Assembly (NCBI GenBank): GCA_900540375.1
Contig: UQFS01000002.1
Span: forward strand, 90,614 to 154,613
DNA length: 64,000 nt
Origin: an uncultured Prevotella sp.
Lineage (GTDB): Bacteria; Bacteroidota; Bacteroidia; Bacteroidales; Bacteroidaceae
Reading direction: 5' to 3'
The notes beneath the pieces are model-generated. The model saw only the letters and a list, made by a program, of their open reading frames with translations. It did no database searches and had not been told where the DNA came from. Every line of letters starts with the position of its first letter. The stretch's first letter is position 1. Below are positions 1 through 8,578 of this stretch, piece by piece. A program made the position numbers and the translations under genes.

Positions 1-180
1 GCTGACATTCTCTGCAATCGCCTCGATAATAGGTTGTCCTTCCAGATCGATGCGTTGGATTCTATAGCCTGTGTTTTCCTGTGCGGGATTGAATGTCACA
101 GTGAGGTTCAGACCGGTGTGCAGTCCCTTACCAAAGAGTGAAAAACTGCCACCAAGCGTTTTTTGCTTTTCTGTATCCAT
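1..180 (-). CDS. lpxC: UDP-3-O-acyl-N-acetylglucosamine deacetylase LpxC, N-terminal 60 residues (cut by window edge)
   Basis: The reverse strand reads an open frame from an ATG at 178-180 to the window edge. The peptide starts MDTEKQKTLGGSFSLFGKGL and continues HTGLNLTVTFNPAQENTGYR, the classic opening of LpxC, the zinc deacetylase that commits UDP-acyl-GlcNAc to lipid A synthesis in the cytoplasm. In Bacteroidetes LpxC is usually fused to the FabZ dehydratase; the fusion cannot be checked because only 60 residues are inside the window. It follows lpxD on the same strand with an 81-base gap, so the two lipid A genes are probably co-transcribed. No frameshift is seen in the visible part. Confidence 0.92.
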   Translation of the reverse strand, partial: MDTEKQKTLGGSFSLFGKGLHTGLNLTVTFNPAQENTGYRIQRIDLEGQPIIEAIAENVS

Positions 181-261
181 CTTTATTGTGTTGCTTAACG
201 ATAAAGCGTATAAAGCTCTGTTGGGGTTATTTTATCTCGTTGTTATGTAAGTCTGTTGTTA

Positions 262-1299
262 TTATTTTTTCTTCAGTTCTTCCACTTCTTTCTGCAATGC
301 GTTCAGCTGCTTGTAGATTTCCGGAAGTCTTTGGAACAGTGCCTGACTCTTGAAATAAGCGAATTGAGGCATTGGGGGGGTACCGATCAGGGTCTGGTTG
401 GACTTGATGGACGATGGAGCGCCGGACTGTGCACCCAACAGCACTTTGTCGCCGATGGTGATGTGCCCTGAGACGCCTACTTGCCCACCAAACATACACC
501 ACTGACCTACCTTGGTGGAGCCAGCCACACCGACCTGTGCCGACATCACTGTGTTTTCGCCAATGTCGGTATTGTGGGCAATCTGCACGAGGTTGTCGAG
601 TTTTACGCCCTTTCTGACGAAAGTGGAGCCCATCGTCGATCTGTCAATGCAAGTGTTGGCACCAATCTCTACATTGTCCTCAATGGTAACGATGCCGATC
701 TGAGGAATCTTGTCGTACTGCCCCGTCTGTGCGTTGGGAGCAAAGCCAAAGCCGTCAGCGCCGATAACACTGCCGGAATGGATCGTGACGTTGTTGCCAA
801 GCTTGCAGTCGTGATAGATGCTCACCTGAGGATAGATCAGGCAGTTGGCACCCAGCGAGGCATTGTCCATGATGGTCACATTGGGATAGATTTGTGAGCC
901 GTCGCCGATGGTCACGCCATCGGCAATATAAGCAAAGGCTCCCACGTAGACATCTTTTCCGATATTGGCCTTAGGAGAGACGAAAGCCAGAGGATCGATG
1001 CCGTGCTTCTTTGGCTTGGCAGACTCATAGAGCTGCAATAGCCGTGCGACACAGTCACGCGCATTGTCCACACGGATGAGCGTGGCGGCTACCGGACGGT
1101 CGATGGTTATCTGCGAGTCTACCAATACAATGGTGGACTTGGTATCATATAAATAGTGGATATACTTGGGGTTGGCCAAAAAGGAAATAGAGCCTGCGGT
1201 GCCCTCCTCGATCTTGGCAAAGGTGTGCACGCTGGCGTTCTCATCTCCTTCGATAGTGCCCTGAACAAACTGAGCAATTTGCTTTGCGGTAAATTCCAT
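262..1299 (-). CDS. lpxD: UDP-3-O-(3-hydroxyacyl)glucosamine N-acyltransferase LpxD
   Basis: LpxD transfers a 3-hydroxyacyl chain from acyl carrier protein to the 2-amino group of UDP-3-O-acyl-glucosamine, the third step of lipid A synthesis. The 345-residue protein has the uridine-binding N-terminal domain (about 1-100), then a left-handed beta-helix of hexapeptide repeats (about 105-290, for example IGKDVY, IGDGSQIYPN, LGANCL), and a C-terminal helix ending in KEVEELKKK. His242 in VQIAHNTDIG matches the catalytic histidine of the family. Length is normal. It lies upstream of lpxC on the same strand, and its own -7 box sits 27 bases before the start codon. Confidence 0.96.
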   Translation of the reverse strand: MEFTAKQIAQFVQGTIEGDENASVHTFAKIEEGTAGSISFLANPKYIHYLYDTKSTIVLVDSQITIDRPVAATLIRVDNARDCVARLLQLYESAKPKKHGIDPLAFVSPKANIGKDVYVGAFAYIADGVTIGDGSQIYPNVTIMDNASLGANCLIYPQVSIYHDCKLGNNVTIHSGSVIGADGFGFAPNAQTGQYDKIPQIGIVTIEDNVEIGANTCIDRSTMGSTFVRKGVKLDNLVQIAHNTDIGENTVMSAQVGVAGSTKVGQWCMFGGQVGVSGHITIGDKVLLGAQSGAPSSIKSNQTLIGTPPMPQFAYFKSQALFQRLPEIYKQLNALQKEVEELKKK

Positions 1300-1325
1300 C
1301 TTCTATTAGGATTGAAACATTTCTG

Positions 1326-1333
1326 CAAATATA
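1326..1333 (-). promoter_or_regulatory. Bacteroidetes -7 box for lpxD-lpxC
   Basis: Read on the minus strand this is TATATTTG, a perfect TAnnTTTG match, 27 bases ahead of the lpxD ATG. No clear TTTG is present at the -33 position, so the call rests on the -7 motif and location. Confidence 0.6.
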
Positions 1334-1384
1334 ATAAATTATTCTCGAATCCTTGAAGATAGGCTGAAATTTTGTGCATTTTAA

Positions 1385-1423
1385 ATAAAAAAAGACGTAC
1401 TGATTGCACATTAGTACGCCTTT
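1385..1423 (-). terminator. Rho-independent terminator after pyrF
   Basis: On the minus strand GCGTACT, an 11-12 base loop, then AGTACGT (one G-U pair) is followed by seven T. It lies 46 bases past the pyrF stop and before the lpxD promoter, separating the two units. Confidence 0.75.
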
Positions 1424-1468
1424 GTGAAATGAAATGAGGCTCTTTTTGAATGTGCAGTGTGTTTTTAC

Positions 1469-2293
1469 CTATCCGATTTTAGACAGTTCCACTTCCATTT
1501 GCTGTTGCAATTCCTTGGCTTTCTCTGCAGAGGCCCTTGCGAAGTTTTCGTCATGACTGGCATAGATGATGCCGCGGCTGGAGTTGACCAGCAGGCCACA
1601 GTCTTTGATGATGCCATATTCGCAAACCTCCTGGAGTGAACCGCCCTGTGCGCCAACGCCCGGAACTAAAAGGAAATGGTTGGGAGCTGCTTTGCGGATG
1701 TCTTGGAACATCTGCCCCTGAGTGGCTCCGACCACATACATCATGTTGTCCTCATTGCCCCACTGCTGTGACTTTTTCAATACTTTCTCGAACAGGCGCC
1801 CGCCGTCCTTGTCCTCTGTGAGTTGGAAATCATGGCTGCCCTTGTTGCTTGTCAGTGCCAGCAATACGACCCATTTGCCTTTGTATTCAAGGAAAGGAGT
1901 GACGCTGTCCTCACCCATATAGGGGGCCACGGTAAGGGCATCGACGTTGTACTCCTCGAAGAAGGTGCGCGCATACATGGCTGAGGTGTTGCCGATGTCA
2001 CCACGCTTGGCGTCTGCGATGATGAAATGATCGGGATAGAACTTCTGAAGATACTCTACCGTGCGCTCAAAAGAAATCATGCCCTTGACACCCATGCACT
2101 CGTAGAAAGCCAAATTGGGCTTGTAGGCGACGCAGTAGGGTGCTGTGGCGTCGATGATCTGCTTGTTGAAGAAGAAGATGGGATCTTCCTCCTGCTGGAC
2201 ACATTCCGGCACCTTGCGGATGTCGGGATCCAAACCTACACAGAGAAACGTCTTCTTCCTGAATATCTGTTCGACTAATTGTTTGCGATTCAT
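1469..2293 (-). CDS. pyrF: Orotidine 5'-phosphate decarboxylase
   Basis: PyrF decarboxylates OMP to UMP, the last step of de novo pyrimidine synthesis. The 274-residue protein is of the longer type 2 subfamily common in Bacteroidetes and actinobacteria. The catalytic Asp-Lys-Asp signature is seen as DAKRGD at 94-99; phosphate-binding residues are in VPGVGAQGGS. The N-terminal CVGLDPD motif binds substrate. It has its own terminator downstream and a decayed tandem repeat in the 130 bases upstream. No sign of truncation. Confidence 0.96.
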   Translation of the reverse strand: MNRKQLVEQIFRKKTFLCVGLDPDIRKVPECVQQEEDPIFFFNKQIIDATAPYCVAYKPNLAFYECMGVKGMISFERTVEYLQKFYPDHFIIADAKRGDIGNTSAMYARTFFEEYNVDALTVAPYMGEDSVTPFLEYKGKWVVLLALTSNKGSHDFQLTEDKDGGRLFEKVLKKSQQWGNEDNMMYVVGATQGQMFQDIRKAAPNHFLLVPGVGAQGGSLQEVCEYGIIKDCGLLVNSSRGIIYASHDENFARASAEKAKELQQQMEVELSKIG

Positions 2294-2309
2294 AGTCTTC
2301 GTTTCTTAA

Positions 2310-2393
2310 CTATTATCTGTTTGCTGTTACTAATTATCTGTTTGCTGTTACCAGTCATCTGCTTGCAGTTACCAAGCTATTTGTTTTCAGTTT
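2310..2393. repeat. Four decaying copies of a 21-bp tandem repeat between prfA and pyrF
   Basis: Units begin at 2310, 2331, 2352 and 2373. The first two share ATTATCTGTTTGCTGTTAC exactly, the third reads CATCTGCTTGCAGTTAC, and the fourth is more diverged (CTATTTGTTTTCAGTTT). The period is constant at 21. No open frame uses it. Confidence 0.8.
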
Positions 2394-2423
2394 GCCTTCA
2401 ATGGCTTACTGTTAGGTCTCAGC

Positions 2424-3536
2424 TTACAGTTCATTTTCCTTAAGCTTCTCGGCATTCTCGGCCACGGTGAGATGATCGATCATGTCTTGGATGTTGCCAC
2501 TGAGAAATCCTTGCAGGTCGTGGATGGTGTAGCCGATACGATGATCGGTGATACGACCCTGGGGGAAGTTGTAAGTACGGATCTTGGCACTGCGGTCTCC
2601 GGTAGACACCAGGGAACGGCGGCGGCTGGAGATGTCGTCAACGTATTTCTGATGCTCATGGTCATATATATATGTATAGAGACGGCTCAAAGCTCTTTCC
2701 TTGTTCTTTGGCTGGTCGCGCGTCTCGGTACACTCAATGAGGATTTCCTCTACCTCACCCGTGTTGGGGTTCTTCCAAGGGTAGCGCAGACGGACACCGG
2801 AGCTCACCTTGTTGACGTTCTGACCACCGGCACCACTGGAGCGGAACGTATCCCACTTGATGTCGCCTTCGTTGATGTGGACTTCAAATTTCTCAGCTTC
2901 CGGGAGCACGGCGACTGTGGCGGCAGAGGTATGCATGCGGCCCTGGGTCTCTGTCGCCGGGACACGCTGCACGCGATGCACACCGCTCTCATACTTCAGT
3001 GTGCCGTAGACATTATCGCCACTCACGGCAAAGTCAATCTCCTTGTATCCGCCGACAGCACCTTCCGAGACACTTGTCACACTGACGGTCCAGCCTTTCG
3101 ACTCACAGTATTTCTTGTACATGTTGAAGAGATCGCCGGCAAAGAGGGCAGCCTCGTCACCGCCGGCTCCTGCACGGATCTCCATCTGCACGTTTTTCGC
3201 GTCTTCCGGATCTTTTGGCACAAGAGCGATCTTGATGTCTTCCTCAAGTTGTGGCTTAAGGTTTTCATTCTCGGACAGCTCCTCACGGGCCATCTCTTTC
3301 ATGTCGGGATCTTTCTCGTTGGCCAGTATGTCTTTGGCTTCCTTGATGGCATTGAGACAGTCGATGTATCTCTTGCGTGCCTTCATGATGTCGTCGAGAT
3401 CCTTATACTCTTTGGTGAGTTTCACATAACGCTGTTGATCGGCAATGACAGAGGGGTCGGTGATGAGGGTGCTGACTTCCTCGTAGCGGGCCTCCAAACC
3501 GTCAAGCTTCTCCAATATGCTATTGTTTTCTGGCAT
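2424..3536 (-). CDS. prfA: Peptide chain release factor 1
   Basis: RF1 recognises UAA and UAG stop codons in the ribosome and triggers peptide release. The 370-residue protein has the N-terminal coiled-coil domain 1 (about 1-105), the codon-recognising PAT tripeptide at 193-195 in RVPATETQGR (PxT identifies RF1 rather than RF2), and the universal GGQ at 237-239 in SGAGGQNVN, whose glutamine is methylated by PrmC. Length is normal for RF1. It is followed by pyrF after a 130-base gap and preceded by purM with 56 bases between. Confidence 0.97.
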   Translation of the reverse strand: MPENNSILEKLDGLEARYEEVSTLITDPSVIADQQRYVKLTKEYKDLDDIMKARKRYIDCLNAIKEAKDILANEKDPDMKEMAREELSENENLKPQLEEDIKIALVPKDPEDAKNVQMEIRAGAGGDEAALFAGDLFNMYKKYCESKGWTVSVTSVSEGAVGGYKEIDFAVSGDNVYGTLKYESGVHRVQRVPATETQGRMHTSAATVAVLPEAEKFEVHINEGDIKWDTFRSSGAGGQNVNKVSSGVRLRYPWKNPNTGEVEEILIECTETRDQPKNKERALSRLYTYIYDHEHQKYVDDISSRRRSLVSTGDRSAKIRTYNFPQGRITDHRIGYTIHDLQGFLSGNIQDMIDHLTVAENAEKLKENEL

Positions 3537-3592
3537 AAATCGTCTTATAGTTTAATATTCAAACGCTTGTTTCTTTGTTGCAAACGTTGGAC

Positions 3593-4756
3593 TTAATATT
3601 CAAATGTTCCGAATTCTGACTTGATGGTCAGTGAGCGCTTGCCTTCTTCGATGTGTCCGATGACCTGGGCATCGATGTTGAAGCTCTTGCTCACAGCGAT
3701 GACCTGATCCGCGACTTCCGGACGGACGTAGATCTCCATGCGGTGTCCCATGTTGAAGACCTGATACATCTCTTTCCAGTCTGTGCCGGAGCAGTCGTGA
3801 ATGGTTTTGAAGAGTGGGGGAACGGGGAACATGTTGTCTTTCACCACCTTGCAGTTCTCGCCTACGAAGTGCAGGACTTTGGTCTGGGCACCACCGGTGC
3901 AGTGCACCATACCGTGAATCTCGGGACGCAACTCGTCTAAGAGTTTCTTGATGACAGGAGCGTAGGTGCGGGTCGGGGAGAGTACCATCTGGCCGGCATT
4001 GACGGGCACTCCTTCGATCTTGTCGGTGAGGTGGTATTTGCCGCTATACACCAGTTCGTTGGGAACGGCATGGTCATAGCTCTCTGGATATTTCTCAGCC
4101 AGATACTTTGCGAAGACATCGTGGCGGGCACTTGTCAGTCCGTTGCTGCCCATGCCACCATTGTACTGATGCTCATAAGTAGCCTGCCCCGTGGAACTGA
4201 GACCCACAATGACATCACCCGGACGGATGTTGGCATTGTTGATGACATCCTTGCGCTTCATGCGGCAAGTGACAGTGGAGTCAACGATGATGGTACGTAC
4301 CAAGTCGCCAACGTCGGCCGTCTCTCCGCCTGTGGGCCAGATGCCGATGCCCATGCTACGCAGTTCTTCAAGCTGTTCATCAGTGCCGTTGATAATAGCG
4401 CTGATGACTTCACCGGGAATCAACATCTTGTTGCGGCCGATGGTGCTGGACACAAGGATGTTGTCAACAGCTCCCACACAGAGCAGGTCATCGGTGTTCA
4501 TGACGATAGCGTCTTGTGCAATTCCCTTCCAAACGCTCAGATCTCCCGTCTCCTTCCAATAGAGATAGGCCAAAGAAGATTTTGTGCCGGCGCCGTCAGC
4601 GTGCATGATATTGCAGTATTCCGGATCGCCGCCGAGGATGTCGGGGATGATCTTGCAGAAAGCCTGAGGGAAGATACCCTTGTCGATATTCTTGATAGCG
4701 TTGTGCACATCTTCCTTGGCGGCACTGACGCCTCGCATCATGTATCGATTATTCAT
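3593..4756 (-). CDS. purM: Phosphoribosylformylglycinamidine cyclo-ligase (AIR synthase)
   Basis: PurM closes FGAM to AIR with ATP in purine synthesis. The 387-residue protein is the long, somewhat diverged form found in Bacteroidetes rather than the roughly 345-residue form of enterics. Family landmarks include the N-terminal AIR-synthase fold with GAGTKSSLAYLY, the metal/ATP region IVMNTDDLLCVGA, the GLSSTGQATYEHQYNGG segment and the C-terminal MVHCTGGAQTKVLHF and FNMGHRMEIYV stretches. It lies on the same strand as prfA, aroE, ubiE and purC in a housekeeping cluster; purC (a later purine step) is three genes away. Confidence 0.94.
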   Translation of the reverse strand: MNNRYMMRGVSAAKEDVHNAIKNIDKGIFPQAFCKIIPDILGGDPEYCNIMHADGAGTKSSLAYLYWKETGDLSVWKGIAQDAIVMNTDDLLCVGAVDNILVSSTIGRNKMLIPGEVISAIINGTDEQLEELRSMGIGIWPTGGETADVGDLVRTIIVDSTVTCRMKRKDVINNANIRPGDVIVGLSSTGQATYEHQYNGGMGSNGLTSARHDVFAKYLAEKYPESYDHAVPNELVYSGKYHLTDKIEGVPVNAGQMVLSPTRTYAPVIKKLLDELRPEIHGMVHCTGGAQTKVLHFVGENCKVVKDNMFPVPPLFKTIHDCSGTDWKEMYQVFNMGHRMEIYVRPEVADQVIAVSKSFNIDAQVIGHIEEGKRSLTIKSEFGTFEY

Positions 4757-4828
4757 TTTTCAATCGTAAGTCTTGGGTGATAATAATATAATAATGTGGT
4801 ATTATAGAATCTTGAGGATTATGGTGCC

Positions 4829-5575
4829 TTACCTTTCGTCATTCCAGAACTGCCAGCTGGCGAAAGCCTGGAGCAGGAGCATCTCCAGTCCGTTTTTTAC
4901 CACAGCGCCACGCTCTTTGCCTTTCTTCATAAACAATGTCTCGTCAGGATTGTAGATGAGATCATAGAGAAGCGTATGGTTGTCCATGGCATCGTAGGGG
5001 AGGTTAGGACATTCGTCGGCGTGAGGATACATGCCACAAGGCGTGCAGTTGACGATCACGTTATACTCCTTAATCGTATCTGCTGTGATGTGGCTGTACT
5101 CAATGGTACCTGGCTTTTCATATCGGCTGACTTTCATCGTCTGCAATCCAAGCGACTTCAGGCCGAAGTCAATGGCTTTCGACGCACCGCCGGTACCAAG
5201 GATGAGTGCCTTCTTATGGAAGTGCTCTAATAGCGGTTCGATGCTCTGAGTGAATCCGATGACATCGCTGTTGAAGCCCTTAAGAATCGTTTTCTTGTTC
5301 TTATGGGTGACTTTGATGACATTGACGGCACCGATCTCGCGTGCTTCGGGAGAGAGAGAGTCAAGATAGCTGATGATCTTTTCTTTGTAGGGGATCGTGA
5401 CGTTGAGTCCTCTTAGTTCAGGATTGGAGTCAAGAATCTCGGGTAGTTCCTCAATCGTGGGGATCTCAAAGTTTTCATACGTAGCATCAATGTTCTCGTT
5501 TTGGAACTTCTCATTGAAGTAGCTGATGGAGAAAGAGTGTCCAAGAGGGTAGCCTATCAGTCCGTATTTATCCAT
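4829..5575 (-). CDS. aroE: Shikimate dehydrogenase
   Basis: AroE reduces 3-dehydroshikimate to shikimate with NADPH in the chorismate pathway. The 248-residue protein shows the substrate-binding PLGHSFSISYFNEKF near the start, the catalytic lysine K64 in NVTIPYKEKI, aspartate D104 in GFNSDVIGF, and the nucleotide loop LGTGGASKA. It is slightly shorter than the E. coli enzyme (272 residues), as usual in this group. It is 33 bases downstream of ubiE on the same strand, so co-transcription is likely; chorismate is also the precursor of the menaquinone that UbiE finishes. Confidence 0.95.
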   Translation of the reverse strand: MDKYGLIGYPLGHSFSISYFNEKFQNENIDATYENFEIPTIEELPEILDSNPELRGLNVTIPYKEKIISYLDSLSPEAREIGAVNVIKVTHKNKKTILKGFNSDVIGFTQSIEPLLEHFHKKALILGTGGASKAIDFGLKSLGLQTMKVSRYEKPGTIEYSHITADTIKEYNVIVNCTPCGMYPHADECPNLPYDAMDNHTLLYDLIYNPDETLFMKKGKERGAVVKNGLEMLLLQAFASWQFWNDER

Positions 5576-5608
5576 TGTGCAGCTGGTGTTACTTATTTGA
5601 CGTGATGG

Positions 5609-6343
5609 TTATTTTTCGGCGAAGTACAGAGTGCATATTCCGAGGGTCAGTCGCCGGAAGGAGACCTTGGAGAAGCCAGCCTTTTGCAGGATGTCCATCA
5701 TCTGTTCTCCCTGTGGGAAAGCTTCAATGGTGGCCGTGAGGTAGCTGTATGCGCTCTTGTCTTTAGAGATGATGCTGCCATAAACAGGCAGGAAGGTGTG
5801 GGAATAAAGCTTGAAGCACTGCTTCATGGGGAAGTGCACAGGCTCGGTAAGTTCCGCAATGCTCAGATGTCCACCTTTCTTCAATACCCGGCACATCTCC
5901 CGCAGTCCTTGGTCCAGATCCTGGAAGTTTCTGATGCCAAAAGCCGCTGTGACTGCATCGAAAGTGTTGTTGGGAAAAGACAGATGCATGCAGTCTTCCT
6001 TTTGGAAAGAGATGATGCTGTCCAGACCTGCCGCTTTCACTTTCTCTCGCCCTACGTTCATCATACCCTCCGAGATGTCGGCTCCGATCAGCTTTTGAGG
6101 ATGGAGCATCCGGGCAGAGAGTATGGCAAAGTCGCCCGTTCCCGTTGCCACGTCAAGGACAGAACTGGGATGGAAAGGCGCAAGGGCTTTGATAGCCTTG
6201 CGTCTCCATCCTTTGTCAATATTCCATGACAGTCGGTGGTTGAGGGTGTCGTAGTTGTCAGCGATGTTGTCGAACATCTCCTCTACGAGCTGGCCTTTGT
6301 CACCTTTGCCATTGTAGGGCTTGATGCACTCTTGTTTGTACAT
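5609..6343 (-). CDS. ubiE: Demethylmenaquinone methyltransferase (UbiE/MenG)
   Basis: This SAM-dependent enzyme methylates demethylmenaquinone, the final step of menaquinone synthesis (Bacteroidales use menaquinone, so MenG is the likely role). The 244-residue protein has SAM motif I as VLDVATGTGDFA at 62-73, motif II around DAVTAAFGIRNF, and the family signature LREMCRVLKKGG, plus the N-terminal MFDNIADNYDTLNHRLSWNI block. It sits 20 bases downstream of purC and 33 upstream of aroE on the same strand. Confidence 0.95.
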   Translation of the reverse strand: MYKQECIKPYNGKGDKGQLVEEMFDNIADNYDTLNHRLSWNIDKGWRRKAIKALAPFHPSSVLDVATGTGDFAILSARMLHPQKLIGADISEGMMNVGREKVKAAGLDSIISFQKEDCMHLSFPNNTFDAVTAAFGIRNFQDLDQGLREMCRVLKKGGHLSIAELTEPVHFPMKQCFKLYSHTFLPVYGSIISKDKSAYSYLTATIEAFPQGEQMMDILQKAGFSKVSFRRLTLGICTLYFAEK

Positions 6344-6362
6344 TCCTGTTGCGATGAGCTTT

Positions 6363-7313
6363 TTACTTACGTTTTGCGAGGTAGTTCTTCACATTGCGCT
6401 CGATGCGTGCAGCAATGTTGCCTTCTTCAGCAGCTTTGTCGAATTTCTCACCTGTGATGTGCTCGTAGAGCTCGATGTATCTCTCAGACACACTCTCTGC
6501 ATACTCGTCGGTGATCTCCGGCATGGTTTGTCCGGGCTGGTTCATGAAATTGTGCTCAATGAGCCACTGTCTTACGAACTCCTTAGAGAGCTGACGCTGA
6601 GGTTCGCCCTTTGCCAGACGCTTCTCGTAGCCGTCGGCATAGAAATAACGGCTGGAATCCGGCGTGTGGATTTCGTCGATGAGATAGAGCTTGCCGTCGC
6701 GCTTGCCAAATTCATATTTGGTGTCAACGAGAATCAGTCCGTGCTTGGCTGCAATCTCTTGTCCGCGCTGGAAGAGTTTGCGTGTCCAGTCCTCGATGAC
6801 AGCATAGTCCTCGGCAGTAACGATACCCTGCTTGATGATCTCTTCGTGGGAGATGTTCATGTCGTGACCTTCGTCAGCCTTGGTGGTAGGAGTGATGATG
6901 GGCTCAGGGAAGCGCTCATTCTCATGCATACCTTCCGGCAATTTCACGCCACAGAGCTCACGGCATCCGTCTTTGTAAGCGCGCCAAGCAGAACCGGTAA
7001 GGATAGAACGGATGATCATCTCCACACGGAAGCCCTCGCATTTCAGTCCTACGGTGACCATTGGATCGGGGGTTGCCAGTTTCCAGTTAGGGCAGATGTC
7101 GGCTGTCTGGTCAAGGAACTTAGACGCGATTTGGTTAAGCACTTGACCCTTGAAAGGAATGCCTTTTGGCAAGACCACGTCGAATGCTGAGATTCGGTCT
7201 GTTGCGACCATAACGATGAGGTCATCGTTGATGTTGTAAACGTCGCGTACCTTGCCATGGTAAACGCTCTTCTGTCCTTCGAAATGGAAATCGGTATGAG
7301 TTAAAGCTTTCAT
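6363..7313 (-). CDS. purC: Phosphoribosylaminoimidazole-succinocarboxamide synthase
   Basis: PurC (SAICAR synthase) joins CAIR and aspartate using ATP. The 316-residue protein is longer than the E. coli enzyme and matches the eukaryote-like/Bacteroidetes form. Recognisable parts are YHGKVRDVYNINDDLIVMVA, the DRISAFDVVLPKGIPFKGQ block, SILTGSAWRAYKDG, and the C-terminal IDEIHTPDSSRYF that binds the substrate and metal. It heads the purC-ubiE-aroE run on the minus strand. No promoter could be picked out in the 61 bases upstream. Confidence 0.96.
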   Translation of the reverse strand: MKALTHTDFHFEGQKSVYHGKVRDVYNINDDLIVMVATDRISAFDVVLPKGIPFKGQVLNQIASKFLDQTADICPNWKLATPDPMVTVGLKCEGFRVEMIIRSILTGSAWRAYKDGCRELCGVKLPEGMHENERFPEPIITPTTKADEGHDMNISHEEIIKQGIVTAEDYAVIEDWTRKLFQRGQEIAAKHGLILVDTKYEFGKRDGKLYLIDEIHTPDSSRYFYADGYEKRLAKGEPQRQLSKEFVRQWLIEHNFMNQPGQTMPEITDEYAESVSERYIELYEHITGEKFDKAAEEGNIAARIERNVKNYLAKRK

Positions 7314-7374
7314 AATAGTATGAATATAAAAAGTGTTTTATGAAATGTCTTCTATGTGTTGGGGTGGATGGGGA

Positions 7375-8424
7375 TCAGTTTTCTGTGAAATTACCAGTGC
7401 CGATGATAGTCAACTCTTGCTCGGCATCGTTGTTGCTGAGCGAGGCACTTCTCGATTTCTCAACGCGTTTTCGGTGCTCTTCCTCTTGGTGTTTGTCGTA
7501 AGCTTCATAAGCATTGACGATGCGGGTGACGAGTTGGTGGCGGACGATATCCTTCTTGGTGAGTTCGATGACGGAAATTCCTTCCACGCTTTTCAGTATT
7601 CTCAGCGCTTCTTTCAGACCGCTCTTGTACTCCCTGGGCAAGTCGATCTGTGTCATATCACCCGTGATGATCATCTTGGTATTCCATCCCATGCGGGTGA
7701 GAAACATTCTGATCTGTGCTGTTGTGGTGTTTTGAGCCTCGTCAAGGATAACAACAGCATCGCTGAGTGTGCGGCCACGCATGAAGGCGAGCGGTGCTAT
7801 CTGTATGATATGCTTTTCCATGAGATCACTAAGCCTTGTTGCGGGCAGCATATCCTGCAAGGCATCGTAAAGAGGTTGCAGATAAGGATCGATCTTGTCT
7901 TTCATGTCGCCGGGGAGGAATCCCAGCTTTTCTCCGGCTTCCACAGCCGGTCGACTGAGGATGATGCGCTTGACGGCTTTCTCTTTCAGCGCTTTCACGG
8001 CAAGTGCAATGCTCAGATAGGTCTTGCCCGTTCCGGCAGGTCCTACGGCAAAGATCATATCGCTCTTGTTAAAAGCATCGATAAGTCGCTGCTGGTTTTC
8101 AGATCTGCTCTTGATGGGGCGCCCCGAGATACTGTACACAAGCACGTCTTTCACGGCATCAGCTTTAGTCTGTCGTCCTTTGATGATGTCGAGAATGTCT
8201 TCGTCTGTGATGGAGTTGTACTTCACCACATGTTTTCTCATCTTCTCAATGTCTTCTTCGAAACGAGCCATGTCCTCCTCGTCTCCAAGCACGCGTACGA
8301 CGTTATCCCGCGCAACGATACGCAACTTGGGGAAGAGGGCCTTCAGCATTTGCAGATGTGCGTTGTTGACTCCGTAAAATACGACGGGGTCGATATCCTC
8401 GAGTACGATATGTTTTTCTATCAA
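7375..8424 (-). CDS. PhoH-family ATPase
   Basis: A PhoH-like P-loop ATPase, a widespread cytoplasmic family linked to RNA metabolism and stress; the exact role is not settled. Of 349 residues, Walker A is GPAGTGKT at 128-135 and Walker B is VVILDEAQNTT near 215-225; conserved IILSRPAVEAGEKLGFLPGD lies between. The N-terminal 100 residues are the KH-like domain of this group, and about 40 C-terminal residues form a charged, low-complexity tail. The start codon appears to be TTG at 8424 (MIEKHIVLED, the usual family opening); no ATG or GTG gives a better start. A -7 box TAATTTTG is 35 bases upstream. Confidence 0.9.
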   Translation of the reverse strand: MIEKHIVLEDIDPVVFYGVNNAHLQMLKALFPKLRIVARDNVVRVLGDEEDMARFEEDIEKMRKHVVKYNSITDEDILDIIKGRQTKADAVKDVLVYSISGRPIKSRSENQQRLIDAFNKSDMIFAVGPAGTGKTYLSIALAVKALKEKAVKRIILSRPAVEAGEKLGFLPGDMKDKIDPYLQPLYDALQDMLPATRLSDLMEKHIIQIAPLAFMRGRTLSDAVVILDEAQNTTTAQIRMFLTRMGWNTKMIITGDMTQIDLPREYKSGLKEALRILKSVEGISVIELTKKDIVRHQLVTRIVNAYEAYDKHQEEEHRKRVEKSRSASLSNNDAEQELTIIGTGNFTEN

Positions 8425-8458
8425 TGTATGTCTTTTAAGTACGTAATATATTACACTG

Positions 8459-8466
8459 CAAAATTA
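8459..8466 (-). promoter_or_regulatory. -7 box for the PhoH-family gene
   Basis: TAATTTTG on the minus strand, a perfect TAnnTTTG, giving a leader of about 30 bases before the TTG start at 8424. Confidence 0.6.
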
Positions 8467-8539
8467 CAATAAAATACCGAGAAAAGACAGATTAAAGGCA
8501 AAAATATGTTTTCAAGGCTCACGATTTCTTCTTGTTTGT

Positions 8540-8570
8540 TTTGATATTCTTCCGATTTGTGTTATTTTTG
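8540..8570 (+). promoter_or_regulatory. Full Bacteroidetes promoter for the DUF5715 gene
   Basis: TTTG at 8540-8543, a 19-base spacer and TATTTTTG at 8563-8570. Transcription should begin about 4-7 bases later, only a few bases before the ATG at 8579. Confidence 0.7.
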
Positions 8571-8578
8571 CATGTGAA

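Noticed and set aside
2472..3596. 374-codon plus-strand frame opposite prfA
   Set aside because: Antisense shadow; the opposite strand encodes a full-length RF1 with PAT and GGQ motifs.
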